Shown here: piece by piece, positions 34,795 to 43,724 of the stretch
How the letters are laid out: each line of letters opens with the position of its first letter
How positions within the stretch are numbered: the first letter of the stretch is position 1
From: Edaphobacter sp. 4G125
GTDB taxonomy: Bacteria; Acidobacteriota; Terriglobia; Terriglobales; Acidobacteriaceae
Assembly (NCBI RefSeq): GCF_014274685.1
Contig: NZ_CP060393.1
Span: 496,001-560,000 of the forward strand
Length of the DNA: 64,000 bases
Direction: 5' to 3'
Translations under genes and position numbers: made by a program
Notes under the pieces: model-generated
The model's input: the letters and a program-made list of their open reading frames with translations, nothing else
Told to the model about the DNA's origin: nothing
Database searches by the model: none

Positions 34795-35342
34795 GCAAAA
34801 AAGCACTGTTTCTGGATCGTGATGGAGTGGTAAATGTAGAGATCGGTTACCTGCATCGTATTGAGGATGTGAAGTTTATCCCGGGAATTTTTTCGCTGTG
34901 CAGAACCGCGATGCGGTTGGGATACCGGCTAGTGGTCGTGACCAACCAGGCAGGGATTGCGCGTGGGTTCTATACCGAAGCGGACTTTGAGCGGTTAATG
35001 TTCTGGATGAGAGGTGAGTTGCGCACCCAGGGGGTGGAATTGGACGCGGTTTATTACTGTCCGTATCACCCAGAACACGGCATTGGGAAGTTCAAGCGCG
35101 AGCATGAAGACCGGAAGCCTGGAATCGGCATGTTGAAGAGGGCAGAGCGAGAGTTTGGGGTTTCCCTGGCAGATAGTGTTCTGGTGGGGGATCGGTGTAG
35201 CGATATCGCGGCGGCGAATAAGGCCGAGCTGCTACAGGCATTCCTGGTCAGCGGGACCGAAGAGGCCCACTGTCAGGGTGACTACATCGAGATCCAGCAG
35301 CTCAGCGAGGTGGAGCAGTGGCTGACGGACAATTCAAGGTAA
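34791..35342 (+). CDS. HAD-IIIA phosphatase (heptose-bisphosphate phosphatase / GmhB type) with altered zinc motif
   Basis: The 183-residue protein begins with the HAD nucleophile motif LFLDRDGVVN, as in GmhB and HisB-N. VVVTNQAGIARGFYTEADF and the DSVLVGDRCSDIAAAN motif follow. GmhB normally holds zinc with Cys-x-His and Cys-x-Cys before RKP. Here CPYHPEHG keeps the first Cys and His pair, but the second pair reads HED before RKP, so two cysteines are replaced. It may still bind metal or act on another phospho-sugar. It ends overlapping rfbC in convergent orientation. Confidence 0.85.
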   Translation: MSKKALFLDRDGVVNVEIGYLHRIEDVKFIPGIFSLCRTAMRLGYRLVVVTNQAGIARGFYTEADFERLMFWMRGELRTQGVELDAVYYCPYHPEHGIGKFKREHEDRKPGIGMLKRAEREFGVSLADSVLVGDRCSDIAAANKAELLQAFLVSGTEEAHCQGDYIEIQQLSEVEQWLTDNSR

Positions 35343-35897
35343 GTCGGCAGTAAGGAAAGTCCTACCTGCTGCATCCTTGTCGCTGACCGTAGGGGGAGTC
35401 CCGTCGAGGGTATCTAGGGGCCAGGTGATATTGAGGGTGGGGTCATTCCATAGGATGGATCGTTCGCCAGACGGAAAATAGGGATTCGTGGTCTTGTAAA
35501 GGACTTCTGCGGAGTCCGAGAGCACGAGAAAACCGTGGGCGAATCCCTCAGGAATCCAAAGAAGTTCGAGATTTCCAGCTTCGTTGCATGGCTTGAGGTG
35601 GAATCCTGCCCATTTGCCGAAGTCAGGGGAGTTACGACGGAGGTCTACGGCAATATCCCAGATGTGGCCGGAGAGGACACGGATAAGCTTTCCTTGGGGT
35701 TTACCGAGTTGGTAATGGAGTCCCCGGAGAACCCCTTTGAGGGAAAAAGACTGGTTATCCTGAACAAATTCAGAAGGAAGTCCTGCTTTAGAGAAGGAGG
35801 AAGTGTTGAAGACTTCTGTAAACCAGCCGCGACTATCGCCAAACCGACGGGGTTGAATTAACTTAACATCTTGCAGTGGTGTATCAAGGACCTGCAT
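35334..35897 (-). CDS. rfbC: dTDP-4-dehydrorhamnose 3,5-epimerase
   Basis: The 187-residue cupin enzyme reads RRFGDSRGWFTEVFN, then KGVLRGLHYQ (catalytic His), then AHGFLVLSDSAEVLYKTTNP. It makes dTDP-4-keto-L-rhamnose for RfbD. It lies on the opposite strand from rfbBAD and overlaps the HAD gene by nine bases tail to tail. The inversion relative to its partners is unusual and suggests rearrangement of the operon. Confidence 0.95.
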   Translation of the reverse strand: MQVLDTPLQDVKLIQPRRFGDSRGWFTEVFNTSSFSKAGLPSEFVQDNQSFSLKGVLRGLHYQLGKPQGKLIRVLSGHIWDIAVDLRRNSPDFGKWAGFHLKPCNEAGNLELLWIPEGFAHGFLVLSDSAEVLYKTTNPYFPSGERSILWNDPTLNITWPLDTLDGTPPTVSDKDAAGRTFLTADLP

Positions 35898-36231
35898 CTC
35901 ACTAGTCTAGCCGATGAAAGAGCCGCATTAACCAGATGGTTAATTTAGAAAGTTTAGGCGGGCTATCCTAAAATAGATTGTAGTAGAACGAGATCCAGTG
36001 ATTAGAATGAATGGGTTGTGACAGCTGAATAACTTTCCTACATCTGTCTGTTGGTTGCAATGTTTTGAAGGACATGAATATCCAGTTAGCTCGAAGGTCG
36101 GTCTACCATTCTGTGAACCAGATGGATACGAAATCGGAACCGATCATTGCAATCAATGAACGTACGAACAACCAGTATTCCGGGACCAGCGCACAGAAGC
36201 GAGGGTAGCGTTATACAGATACAGGATTTCA
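35898..36231. other. 334-base intergenic region before the initiating sugar transferase
   Basis: This AT-rich divergent space must carry promoters for rfbC (-) and the sugar transferase (+). No strong hexamer pair, palindrome or small gene was identified. Confidence 0.4.
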
Positions 36232-36972
36232 ATGCAGGCTGAATTTCAATCTCCTGAGTCGCGGATGGCGGCTATCGAAGATAGCTATTCGTTTACGGAG
36301 ACAGTCAGCAGGCCGGTATTCGATACCCATCCTCTTGACCGGATGCCCGCAGAACTATTCCGCTATCGCGTGGTCAAGCGGTTCTTCGATATCTTTATGA
36401 TTCTTGTGGCATCTCCGATTGTTTTTCCTCTCATGGGGCTGGTTTCCTTATTGGTAATGATCAGCTCTCCAGGACCGATCTTCTATTCGCATCGCCGTAT
36501 CCGTCGTCATGGTGCGTTTTTTTCCATGTGGAAGTTCCGAACGATGTGTGTGAATTCGGCCGAGGTTCTGGAAGAATATCTTTCTCAAAACCCAAAAGCT
36601 CGCGCAGAGTGGAACCGGGACCACAAATTGCGCCACGATCCTCGGATTACTCCGATCGGGTCTTTTTTAAGACGATACAGTGTCGATGAATTTCCTCAAT
36701 TGTGGAATGTTTTGGCTGGTCATATGAGCCTGGTGGGGCCGCGCCCAATTGTGGCGGCTGAAGTTGAAAAATATGAAGATTCTTTTGAATGCTATTGCAG
36801 AGTAAGGCCTGGTCTCACTGGACTTTGGCAGGTTTCTGGTCGTAGTGAACTAACCTACGATGAGCGAGTCGCGCTGGATTGCGATTATGTCAATCATTGG
36901 TCATTGCGAAGAGATCTTAAGATCCTTTTAAAGACCTTCAAGGTCGTTTTGAAGCAAGACGGTGCGTACTAA
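36232..36972 (+). CDS. Initiating sugar-1-phosphate transferase (polyprenyl-phosphate)
   Basis: The 246-residue protein is a short monotopic bacterial sugar transferase. RVVKRFFDIFMILVASPIVF starts the family domain at about 45, followed by a membrane helix, SSPGPIFYSHRRIRRHG, FSMWKFRTMCVN and the C-terminal VRPGLTGLWQVSGRSELTYD. Such enzymes load the first sugar phosphate on undecaprenyl phosphate, the step that starts each repeat unit. It lacks the long multi-helix N-terminal part of WbaP/WcaJ. It is the likely priming enzyme of this Wzx/Wzy locus. Confidence 0.9.
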   Translation: MQAEFQSPESRMAAIEDSYSFTETVSRPVFDTHPLDRMPAELFRYRVVKRFFDIFMILVASPIVFPLMGLVSLLVMISSPGPIFYSHRRIRRHGAFFSMWKFRTMCVNSAEVLEEYLSQNPKARAEWNRDHKLRHDPRITPIGSFLRRYSVDEFPQLWNVLAGHMSLVGPRPIVAAEVEKYEDSFECYCRVRPGLTGLWQVSGRSELTYDERVALDCDYVNHWSLRRDLKILLKTFKVVLKQDGAY

Positions 36973-37105
36973 AAAAAGACCTAGGGGAGTCGAGCGAGCC
37001 TTCAGAAGGTTGTTAATCGTCTCTGCGACGATTTAATTTCCTCTTGGTTTTCCTTCAAGCGGTGAACCTAAATTGGGGTTCTATGCTTCATTCAGGCTAA
37101 ATCAT

Positions 37106-37384
37106 ATGGAACGGATGCGGGATGTCGTCAGAATGGGGTTGCGTGAGGGACTGAAGTCTTTTTCCCCTCTGGATAAGATTGTGATGGCTTGGCTTGCTGC
37201 GTGCGGTCCGATTCTGGCAGGGCGAGGTGCCGTCGTGGGGTACGACGAGGGAGTCGTCAGCGTAGAGGTCAGCGAGAAGGCATGGCTGGACGAGATGCGT
37301 AATATGAGCAGTCATTTGGAGATGGAGTTGGGCCGAATCGCTGGAATCAAGGTGACCAAGCTACACTTTATAGTGAAGAGATAA
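37106..37384 (+). CDS. DUF721 (DciA-like) protein
   Basis: The 92-residue protein begins MERMRDVVRMGLREGLKSFS. The DUF721 core is WLAACGPILAGRGAVVGYDE and VSVEVSEKAWLDEMRNM, close to DciA, the ancestral loader of the DnaB helicase. The short form ends KVTKLHFIVKR. The start could also be the TTG at 37073. It lies 11 bases before gatC, so it is a housekeeping gene in the polysaccharide locus. Confidence 0.8.
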   Translation: MERMRDVVRMGLREGLKSFSPLDKIVMAWLAACGPILAGRGAVVGYDEGVVSVEVSEKAWLDEMRNMSSHLEMELGRIAGIKVTKLHFIVKR

Positions 37385-37395
37385 GAGGTCAACCG

Positions 37396-37725
37396 ATGAG
37401 CGGGCAGGCTGAAGTCAAGATTGAGGATGTGCGGCGGGTGGCTGAACTGGCCAACCTGGAACTGACTCCAGAGGAAGAGCCGCGCATGCAGCGCGATCTG
37501 AATGCAATTTTGGGCTATATTGCCCAGCTGAATGAACTAGATACCAGCAAGATTCCACCGATGGCGCAGGTGGGCGAGGTGCTTGAAGAGGCCATTCGCC
37601 ATGCTCATGGCGAGACGCTCCGACTAGATGCCGTGCAACCCTCAGTGGATCGCGCTGAGGTGATGGCTGCTGCCCCAGAGACGAACGGGCGATTCTTCAA
37701 GGTTCCTAAAGTGATTGAGCGATAG
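37396..37725 (+). CDS. gatC: Asp-tRNA(Asn)/Glu-tRNA(Gln) amidotransferase subunit C
   Basis: The 109-residue protein has the GatC pattern: IEDVRRVAELANLELTPEEE, then MQRDLNAILGYIAQLNELDT and the C-terminal FFKVPKVIER. It bridges and stabilises GatA and GatB in the transamidase that makes Gln-tRNA or Asn-tRNA. It is followed by gatA; gatB is not in the window. Confidence 0.94.
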   Translation: MSGQAEVKIEDVRRVAELANLELTPEEEPRMQRDLNAILGYIAQLNELDTSKIPPMAQVGEVLEEAIRHAHGETLRLDAVQPSVDRAEVMAAAPETNGRFFKVPKVIER

Positions 37726-37762
37726 GTCTGGCACCGCCGGATGGGTTTGGGAGAGACAGGTT

Positions 37763-39217
37763 TTGACGGTAGATAATCTGACGAGTTTGGCCATCGATGA
37801 AGTGCGAAGCGCGATTGCTTCCGGCCGTACCACAGCCACCGCATTGGCGGAGGCGCACTACGAGCGGATTGCATCGGGAGATAAAGAAATTCACAGCTAT
37901 CTTTCGCTAAGCCGTGAGCGGGCCTTGGCTCAGGCCGCGAAGATCGATGCGATGGCGCAACGCGGAGAAGTGTTGCCGCCTTTGGCGGGAGTTCCGGTGG
38001 GAATCAAAGATGTTCTAGCCATGCGAGGTGCGCCTGCTACGGCGGCGTCGCAGATCCTGAAGGGCTACCGACCTCCGTATGATGCGACCTCCGTGGAGCG
38101 GTTAGAAGCAGCCGGTGCCGTATTGTTGGGCAAGCTGAACTGTGACGAGTTTGCGATGGGAAGCTCGAACGAGAATTCCTCCTATGGGCTGGTGCGGAAT
38201 CCAAGAGCACTGGATCGGGTTCCTGGAGGCTCGAGCGGCGGTTCGGCGGCAGCGGTTGCAGCTGGCTTTGCGGTGGCGACGCTTGGTACTGATACAGGTG
38301 GCTCTATCCGCCAACCGGCGGCGTTTTGCGGTGTAGTAGGGGTATTACCCACCTATGGCCGCGTAAGTCGCTATGGCCTGATCGCATTTGCGTCTTCTTT
38401 GGATCGCGTAGGACCGTTTACGAAGAATGTGAAAGACGCTGCTACGATGCTTGAAGTGCTGGCTGGAAAAGATGCGATGGATGCTACTTCATCTGACAAA
38501 CCAGTTGATAACTATGTCGCTGCACTCGACCGCCCGGTAAAAGGGTTGCGGATCGGAGTTCCTGAAGAGTACTTCGGTGAGGGACTGGATTCGGAGATTC
38601 GTGCCGCTATCGAAAAGGCTTTGGGTACTTTGAAGGTAGTTGGATGCGAAGTGAAGAAGGTCAGTCTTCCCCACACGAAATATGCAGTTCCGACGTACTA
38701 CGTGATTGCGACGGCTGAGGCTTCGTCAAACCTCTCGCGATTCGATGGTGTGCGATATGGGTTGCGCGACGCGGATGCGAGGTCGCTCGCGGATATGTTC
38801 CGCAAGACGCGTGATGCCGGGTTCGGTCCTGAGGTTAAGCGAAGAATTCTATTGGGGACTTACGCTTTAAGTGCCGGCTACTATGACGCCTATTACAAGA
38901 AGGCACAGCAGGTGCGAACACTGCTGACCCGAGACTTTCTGAAGGTGTTTCAGGAGGTTGACGCGCTGGTTGCCCCGGTCACGCCAACTCCCGCATTCAA
39001 GCTGGGGGAAAAAACGGACGATCCGATGAAGATGTATCTCGAGGACATCTACTCGGTCGCCGCCAGTCTGGCAGGTGTATGTGGCGTGAGTGTTCCTTGC
39101 GGAGAGACAAAAGGGGATCTGCCCATTGGGGTTCAGGTAATTGGCCGCCATTTCGACGAGGCGACCATGCTGCGGGTTGCAAAGGCAGTGGAGGACGGGC
39201 AATGTTCCGCGCAGTGA
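37763..39217 (+). CDS. gatA: Asp-tRNA(Asn)/Glu-tRNA(Gln) amidotransferase subunit A
   Basis: The 484-residue amidase gives ammonia from glutamine to the charged tRNA. The amidase signature is complete: catalytic Lys in PVGIKDVLAMRG, the linking Ser in PGGSSGGSAAA and the nucleophile Ser in GTDTGGSIRQPA. The open frame starts at TTG 37715 within gatC, but TTG 37763 (MTVDNLTSLAIDEV) gives the family's usual length and beginning. The start is uncertain because neither is ATG. Confidence 0.95.
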   Translation: MTVDNLTSLAIDEVRSAIASGRTTATALAEAHYERIASGDKEIHSYLSLSRERALAQAAKIDAMAQRGEVLPPLAGVPVGIKDVLAMRGAPATAASQILKGYRPPYDATSVERLEAAGAVLLGKLNCDEFAMGSSNENSSYGLVRNPRALDRVPGGSSGGSAAAVAAGFAVATLGTDTGGSIRQPAAFCGVVGVLPTYGRVSRYGLIAFASSLDRVGPFTKNVKDAATMLEVLAGKDAMDATSSDKPVDNYVAALDRPVKGLRIGVPEEYFGEGLDSEIRAAIEKALGTLKVVGCEVKKVSLPHTKYAVPTYYVIATAEASSNLSRFDGVRYGLRDADARSLADMFRKTRDAGFGPEVKRRILLGTYALSAGYYDAYYKKAQQVRTLLTRDFLKVFQEVDALVAPVTPTPAFKLGEKTDDPMKMYLEDIYSVAASLAGVCGVSVPCGETKGDLPIGVQVIGRHFDEATMLRVAKAVEDGQCSAQ

Positions 39218-39420
39218 AAACTCTTTACAAGGGGTATAGGGAAAGCTGCATTTGGAAGTTTTTCGCTGTCCTAAGCGATCGATTTCAGTATGCTGGAGCA
39301 AGCGAATCGGCTCGAAACCGGTCCTGTTCACAAAGAAGCGAGCTGTGGATGCAAGAGGTCCTTGCAGTAGGAAATTGGTGAAGGACACAAAGTTTTTAGA
39401 GGGTTGAGGGGCGACGGCAG

Positions 39421-42192
39421 ATGCGGTCTGGTGTAGTAAGTGGTGCCTTATTGAGTTTGGCAACTTTGCTGATGTATGGGACAGGGAGTGTTTCAGCGCA
39501 GTTGACATTGCCGATACTCACGCAGGGGCTAGGTGGAGGAAGTCAGCAAAGTTCCTGCAATCCTACAGATCCTAACTGTAGCAGCAGCAGCGATATGAAT
39601 ACACCGATACGTCCTTCGTCGACAAACGGACTGGGGAGATCGCAGGGGATCAGTTTGGATCAGTATGAACCGGGAGCCACACAGCTTCAGACCCAGCCGA
39701 CACAGCGTGCTCAGCTTCAGGAGCCTAATCTCCCGTTGGATCCTCCGACCGAATTTCAGCAGATGGTAGCTAACTCCATCGGCAAGATGCTGCCTATTTA
39801 CGGGGCAAAACTATTCCGTACCCCGCCGTCGACCTTTGCACCAGTGAATCAGGTTCCGGTAACTCCCGATTACGTGATTGGTCCGAACGATGAACTGCTA
39901 ATTCAATCCTGGGGACAGGTTACGTTGAATAACCGCTTCGTCGTGGATCGCTCTGGCGGAATCTATATTCCTCAAGTTGGTAATATCCACGTGGCCGGTG
40001 TGCGCTTTGATCAGTTGCAGCCGTTTATTAAGGCGCAGATGGGCAGGGTTTTTCGTAACTTTGACCTGAGTGTCAATATGGGACAGCTACGCTCCATTCA
40101 GGTCTTTGTTGTCGGCCAGGCACGTCGGCCAGGTACGTGGACGTTGAGTTCTTTGAGCACGCTGGTGAATGCAATTTTTGCCTCCGGAGGCCCTGCACCA
40201 CAAGGCAGTCTGCGGCATATTCAGCTACGGCGTGGCAAAGAGACGATCATTGATTTCGATTTGTACGATCTGATTCTGCATGGCGACAAGTCGAAAGACG
40301 TTCCACTGCTGCCTGGTGATGTGATTTATATCCCACCTGTAGGGCCGCAAGTGGCGGTTGCAGGTAGTGTTAATACGCCGGCTATTTATGAGCTGAAATC
40401 AAACGCGGACGGGACAGTTGAAGAGGCGTTGGAGTTGGCTGCAGGCCTGTCAAATGTTGCTTCTGGCGAAACGATGCGTCTGGAGCGTGTGGACGAACGC
40501 CGCCAACGTAGCATGATTGAGGTGCCGTTTACGACGGAAGGCAAAGCAACACATTTGCAAGATGGAGATTTGCTAGAAGTGGTAGCGGTTGCAGGCGCAT
40601 ATAAGGATGCGGTCACGCTACGTGGCAATGTTGCCAATCCAGGCCGTTACATGTGGAAACCGGGAATGCGGGTGAGGGACCTCATTCCTAGTAAGGAAGC
40701 TCTTATTACGCGCGATTATTGGCTAAAGCGCAGCCAGCTTGGCCAGCCTTCGATGACCTATGTGCCTACCTGTTTGCCTACGACACCATACGGAATCCCG
40801 GGACTGCGATATGGCATTCCAGTAGGAGATGAAGGGGATGATCCATATTGGCGCTATTCTTCGGTGAGGAGCCAGGGCTCCACGAGACTGCTTGGCTTGC
40901 CGATGACAGATTCCAGTGTGGATTCACGGAGCGTTACAGATCAACCCGCAAATCTCATCACGACGGGTGCGTCCACGATCGATGGTGTGACCGCAACAGA
41001 CGGTGGTTTGGATTGCGGACGGGAACGGCAATCGACACTGCAGGGATATCTTCCCTTGTCGTCTACGGATACGACCCCCAATGGTCAACAATTATCGCCC
41101 TCTCAAAGTTCTGCTGGCCAGACCGCTGTGAGCAACAGAATGAGTTCAGCGAACGCCAGTGTAGGTGCGACAGTGAACAATGCTTCTGCAGGTCAGTTTC
41201 TGCCGAAGAATGATGTAAAGATGATTGAGCCGGATATCAACTGGGCTTATGCCGTCATCGAGAGACAGAGTCGTGAGAGCCTGACAACATCACTGCTTCC
41301 TTTTAATCTTGGCAAAGCCATCCTCGATGGGGACGATTCGCAGAATCTGGAACTTTTGCCCGGCGACGTCATTACGATCTTCTCAAAGGCAGATTTTCGC
41401 GTTCCGCAACAACAACAAACACGCTTTGTTCGGTTGGAAGGAGAATTTGTTTCCTCCGGTGTCTATAGCGTCAAACCCGGAGAAACATTGCGTCAGCTTG
41501 TTCGCCGAGCTGGTGGCTTTTCATCGGACGCCTATCTTTATGGAGCAGAATTTACACGCGAATCGACACGGCGAGTGCAACAGCAGCGCTTGAATGAATA
41601 TGTCGATCAGATTGCTTTGCAGGTAAGCACCAATGCTACGAACAGTGCGAGTCGCGCGATCAGTTCAACGGATGCAACTGCGCTTGCTGCACAGCAGTCT
41701 CAGACGCAAAGTATTATTGCGAATTTACGTAATGCACGTGCCACTGGACGAATTGTGCTTGAAGTAGCTCCAGATACCAACAATGTTGATCAGTTACCTG
41801 ACCTGCCCCTGGAGGATGGAGACAAATTCATTGTGCCTCGAGTGCCTTCAACCGTGAGTGTGGATGGAGCGGTCTATAACCAGAACTCGTTCCTGTACGA
41901 TCCACATCGTCGGCTAGGTGACTATGTGCAACTGGCTGGAGGTGCTAATCGGGATGCTGATAAGAAGCGAGCTTTTGTAATTCGTGCTGGCGGTGAGGTG
42001 ATCAGTAAGCAATACAGTTCGTCTTTGCGCGGACACGGATTCGATTCTGTACACCTTTACCCCGGGGATACAGTTGTAATTCCGTTGAATCTGGATAAAG
42101 GCAAAACGATCCGCACCGTAGTTGATATCGCACAGATCGTAGGTCAGTTCGGTATTGCGGTTGCTGCGATGAATACGGTGTTAGGAAAGTAG
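39421..42192 (+). CDS. Outer-membrane polysaccharide export protein (Wza-like, SLBB domains)
   Basis: The 923-residue protein has a signal peptide (LLSLATLLMYGTGSVSAQ) and a low-complexity Ser/Gln linker. A Poly_export domain follows (TPDYVIGPNDELLIQSWGQV, about 150-230), then several SLBB domains (QVFVVGQARRPGTWTLSSLS; PQVAVAGSVNTPAIYEL; LRGNVANPGRYMWKPG; RLEGEFVSSGVYSVKPGETL; STVSVDGAVYNQNSFLYDP). The C-terminus ends with an amphipathic stretch (IVGQFGIAVAAMNTVLGK) that may cross the outer membrane. An insert at about 425-600, rich in Ser, Thr and Asn, splits the SLBB array. It forms the exit channel of the Wzy-dependent system. Confidence 0.92.
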   Translation: MRSGVVSGALLSLATLLMYGTGSVSAQLTLPILTQGLGGGSQQSSCNPTDPNCSSSSDMNTPIRPSSTNGLGRSQGISLDQYEPGATQLQTQPTQRAQLQEPNLPLDPPTEFQQMVANSIGKMLPIYGAKLFRTPPSTFAPVNQVPVTPDYVIGPNDELLIQSWGQVTLNNRFVVDRSGGIYIPQVGNIHVAGVRFDQLQPFIKAQMGRVFRNFDLSVNMGQLRSIQVFVVGQARRPGTWTLSSLSTLVNAIFASGGPAPQGSLRHIQLRRGKETIIDFDLYDLILHGDKSKDVPLLPGDVIYIPPVGPQVAVAGSVNTPAIYELKSNADGTVEEALELAAGLSNVASGETMRLERVDERRQRSMIEVPFTTEGKATHLQDGDLLEVVAVAGAYKDAVTLRGNVANPGRYMWKPGMRVRDLIPSKEALITRDYWLKRSQLGQPSMTYVPTCLPTTPYGIPGLRYGIPVGDEGDDPYWRYSSVRSQGSTRLLGLPMTDSSVDSRSVTDQPANLITTGASTIDGVTATDGGLDCGRERQSTLQGYLPLSSTDTTPNGQQLSPSQSSAGQTAVSNRMSSANASVGATVNNASAGQFLPKNDVKMIEPDINWAYAVIERQSRESLTTSLLPFNLGKAILDGDDSQNLELLPGDVITIFSKADFRVPQQQQTRFVRLEGEFVSSGVYSVKPGETLRQLVRRAGGFSSDAYLYGAEFTRESTRRVQQQRLNEYVDQIALQVSTNATNSASRAISSTDATALAAQQSQTQSIIANLRNARATGRIVLEVAPDTNNVDQLPDLPLEDGDKFIVPRVPSTVSVDGAVYNQNSFLYDPHRRLGDYVQLAGGANRDADKKRAFVIRAGGEVISKQYSSSLRGHGFDSVHLYPGDTVVIPLNLDKGKTIRTVVDIAQIVGQFGIAVAAMNTVLGK

Positions 42193-42474
42193 AATAGGCT
42201 ACCAGATCGACAGAATAAGGAGCGTTCGTGTTGAACGTATACCTCCGTGAACCTGCAGGGGCCTCAATCAACAACATTCTGAGTTACAACTGATTTAGAA
42301 TGTGCGAAAAATACTGGACACTACCCATTATTGTTGCGGTGCAGGTGAATAGCGAGAAGAAGATTCTTGCGATACGAAAAGAAGGACAAGATAGTGACGT
42401 AGCCGGCACCGCATGAGCTGGAATACAACTGCGGGGCTTATCTTTTTAGATGGCTAAGCCGGTCCGAGGTTCGC
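42193..42474. other. Intergenic sequence, no supported gene
   Basis: The convergent gap between the export protein and a GT2 gene holds only a 38-codon frame without a ribosome site. No terminator hairpin with a T-run was found. Confidence 0.4.
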
Positions 42475-43302
42475 TCAACGAAGCGATTGCAGTATCCGAT
42501 CTCGATGAATATTATTTTTAGATTCGATTCTATCTCGATCTAGCTGCTGGTCTTCTTCATAAACCTTCATTGCGGAAAGCCACCGGTAATATAGCATTTG
42601 AGCTAGTAAAAAGTATCCCGGCATTCCGGCCCGGTATCCTCTTCGAAACAGCAAACTATTAATAAGCATCTTTGCTGAGGAAAGGCATAAACCTGATATG
42701 CGGGGTACTGGCCGGTTTTCTGTGCTTTCCGTATCGGTATAGCGGTCCATGGCATGGAGGTAGGACTTCGCCGTGTTTGAAATGAAATGATGTACAAAGT
42801 GCTCTAAGGGAAGAGAACAGATACGGGCGCTCGGCATAACTCGACCAAACTGATGTATCTTGTTCCCATTGAAATCAATGGAATCCTTCTTAAAGATACG
42901 GTTCATGCGATCAGAAAAAAGGTTTTCGCAGAACCGGCCATAATAATAATTCTTCCTGGCGATATTGATAATGTCATATCGATCGGAGCTTACGGCGGAA
43001 ACAATTGCTCCCATCGTTTTCGCCTCGACCATCTCATCAGAGAATCCCCAGTAGATCCATGGAGTTTTGACGGCGGCTTTAACCTTGGATGTCGTCGCCT
43101 CATCCTCGACCCAGCCTGCATTTTTATTGATCAATATGTCGCAGCCATACTGTGATGCGATCTCAAGCGTACGATCCGTGCTCTCGTTATCAACGATCAG
43201 CACCGGTCCATAGCGTATAAAATTGAGGATTACGCGTTCGATGCGGTTCTCTTCATTGAAGGTGAAGAGAACAAAAGTGATGTCCTGTGAAAGCTTAGAC
43301 AT
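42475..43302 (-). CDS. Glycosyltransferase family 2
   Basis: The 275-residue enzyme starts with the GT-A motif ITFVLFTFNEENRIERVI, and VLIVDNESTDRTLEIASQYG is the donor part. A SDEM segment stands in the place of the DxD motif. The C-terminal region carries two basic and aromatic helices. The donor and linkage are unknown. It begins about 30 bases after a truncated methyltransferase gene on the same strand, as if a deletion had joined them. Confidence 0.88.
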   Translation of the reverse strand: MSKLSQDITFVLFTFNEENRIERVILNFIRYGPVLIVDNESTDRTLEIASQYGCDILINKNAGWVEDEATTSKVKAAVKTPWIYWGFSDEMVEAKTMGAIVSAVSSDRYDIINIARKNYYYGRFCENLFSDRMNRIFKKDSIDFNGNKIHQFGRVMPSARICSLPLEHFVHHFISNTAKSYLHAMDRYTDTESTENRPVPRISGLCLSSAKMLINSLLFRRGYRAGMPGYFLLAQMLYYRWLSAMKVYEEDQQLDRDRIESKNNIHRDRILQSLR

Positions 43303-43331
43303 AGGTTACCTCGCTGAAATCCTCTAAATTT

Positions 43332-43583
43332 CTATCTTATGAAATAAGAGATATAGACTATGCTTCCATTCGCAGGAAGAGATTGCTTGAATAGTTCATA
43401 TCGAACTAAGAACCGGGCGATATCTTGCCGCCTTACATGTCGCGGAAAATTAGAAAGCTTTTGCGTGACCGGGAGAGGAGAGTTTAAAAAAGCATCCTCT
43501 AGTTGGGCGACAACACCTGACTCGGTTTTAGTGTGCTTTTCGGAATGATGACCTAGGGAGGATAGGGATCCTGAATCTTTCAT
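43332..43583 (-). pseudogene. Truncated TylF/macrocin-type O-methyltransferase remnant
   Basis: The 83-codon frame carries LSNFPRHVRRQDIARFLVRY followed by ELFKQSLPANGSIV. This matches the N-terminal part of TylF-like sugar O-methyltransferases, which continues GSIVE-C-G into the SAM site. Here it breaks after GSIV into YISYFIR and a stop, so the whole catalytic domain is missing. The next gene, a GT2, starts shortly after. It is best read as the 5' end of a gene lost by deletion. Confidence 0.6.
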
Positions 43584-43724
43584 GGGCGAACAGAATACCA
43601 CACGTAGTAAATTAGCGACTTTTCATGGCAATGCACGGCAATTTAAGGCCAGGGATTTTGGGTCCCATTGCGTGTTCGATACGGCTCTCATTCATTGAAT
43701 GAAGTTACAAAAGTTTGTAAAAGC

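Noticed and set aside
42300..42416. 38-codon ORF starting MCEKYWTLPI
   Set aside because: No Shine-Dalgarno, no neighbour coupling and no family look; chance ORF is more likely.
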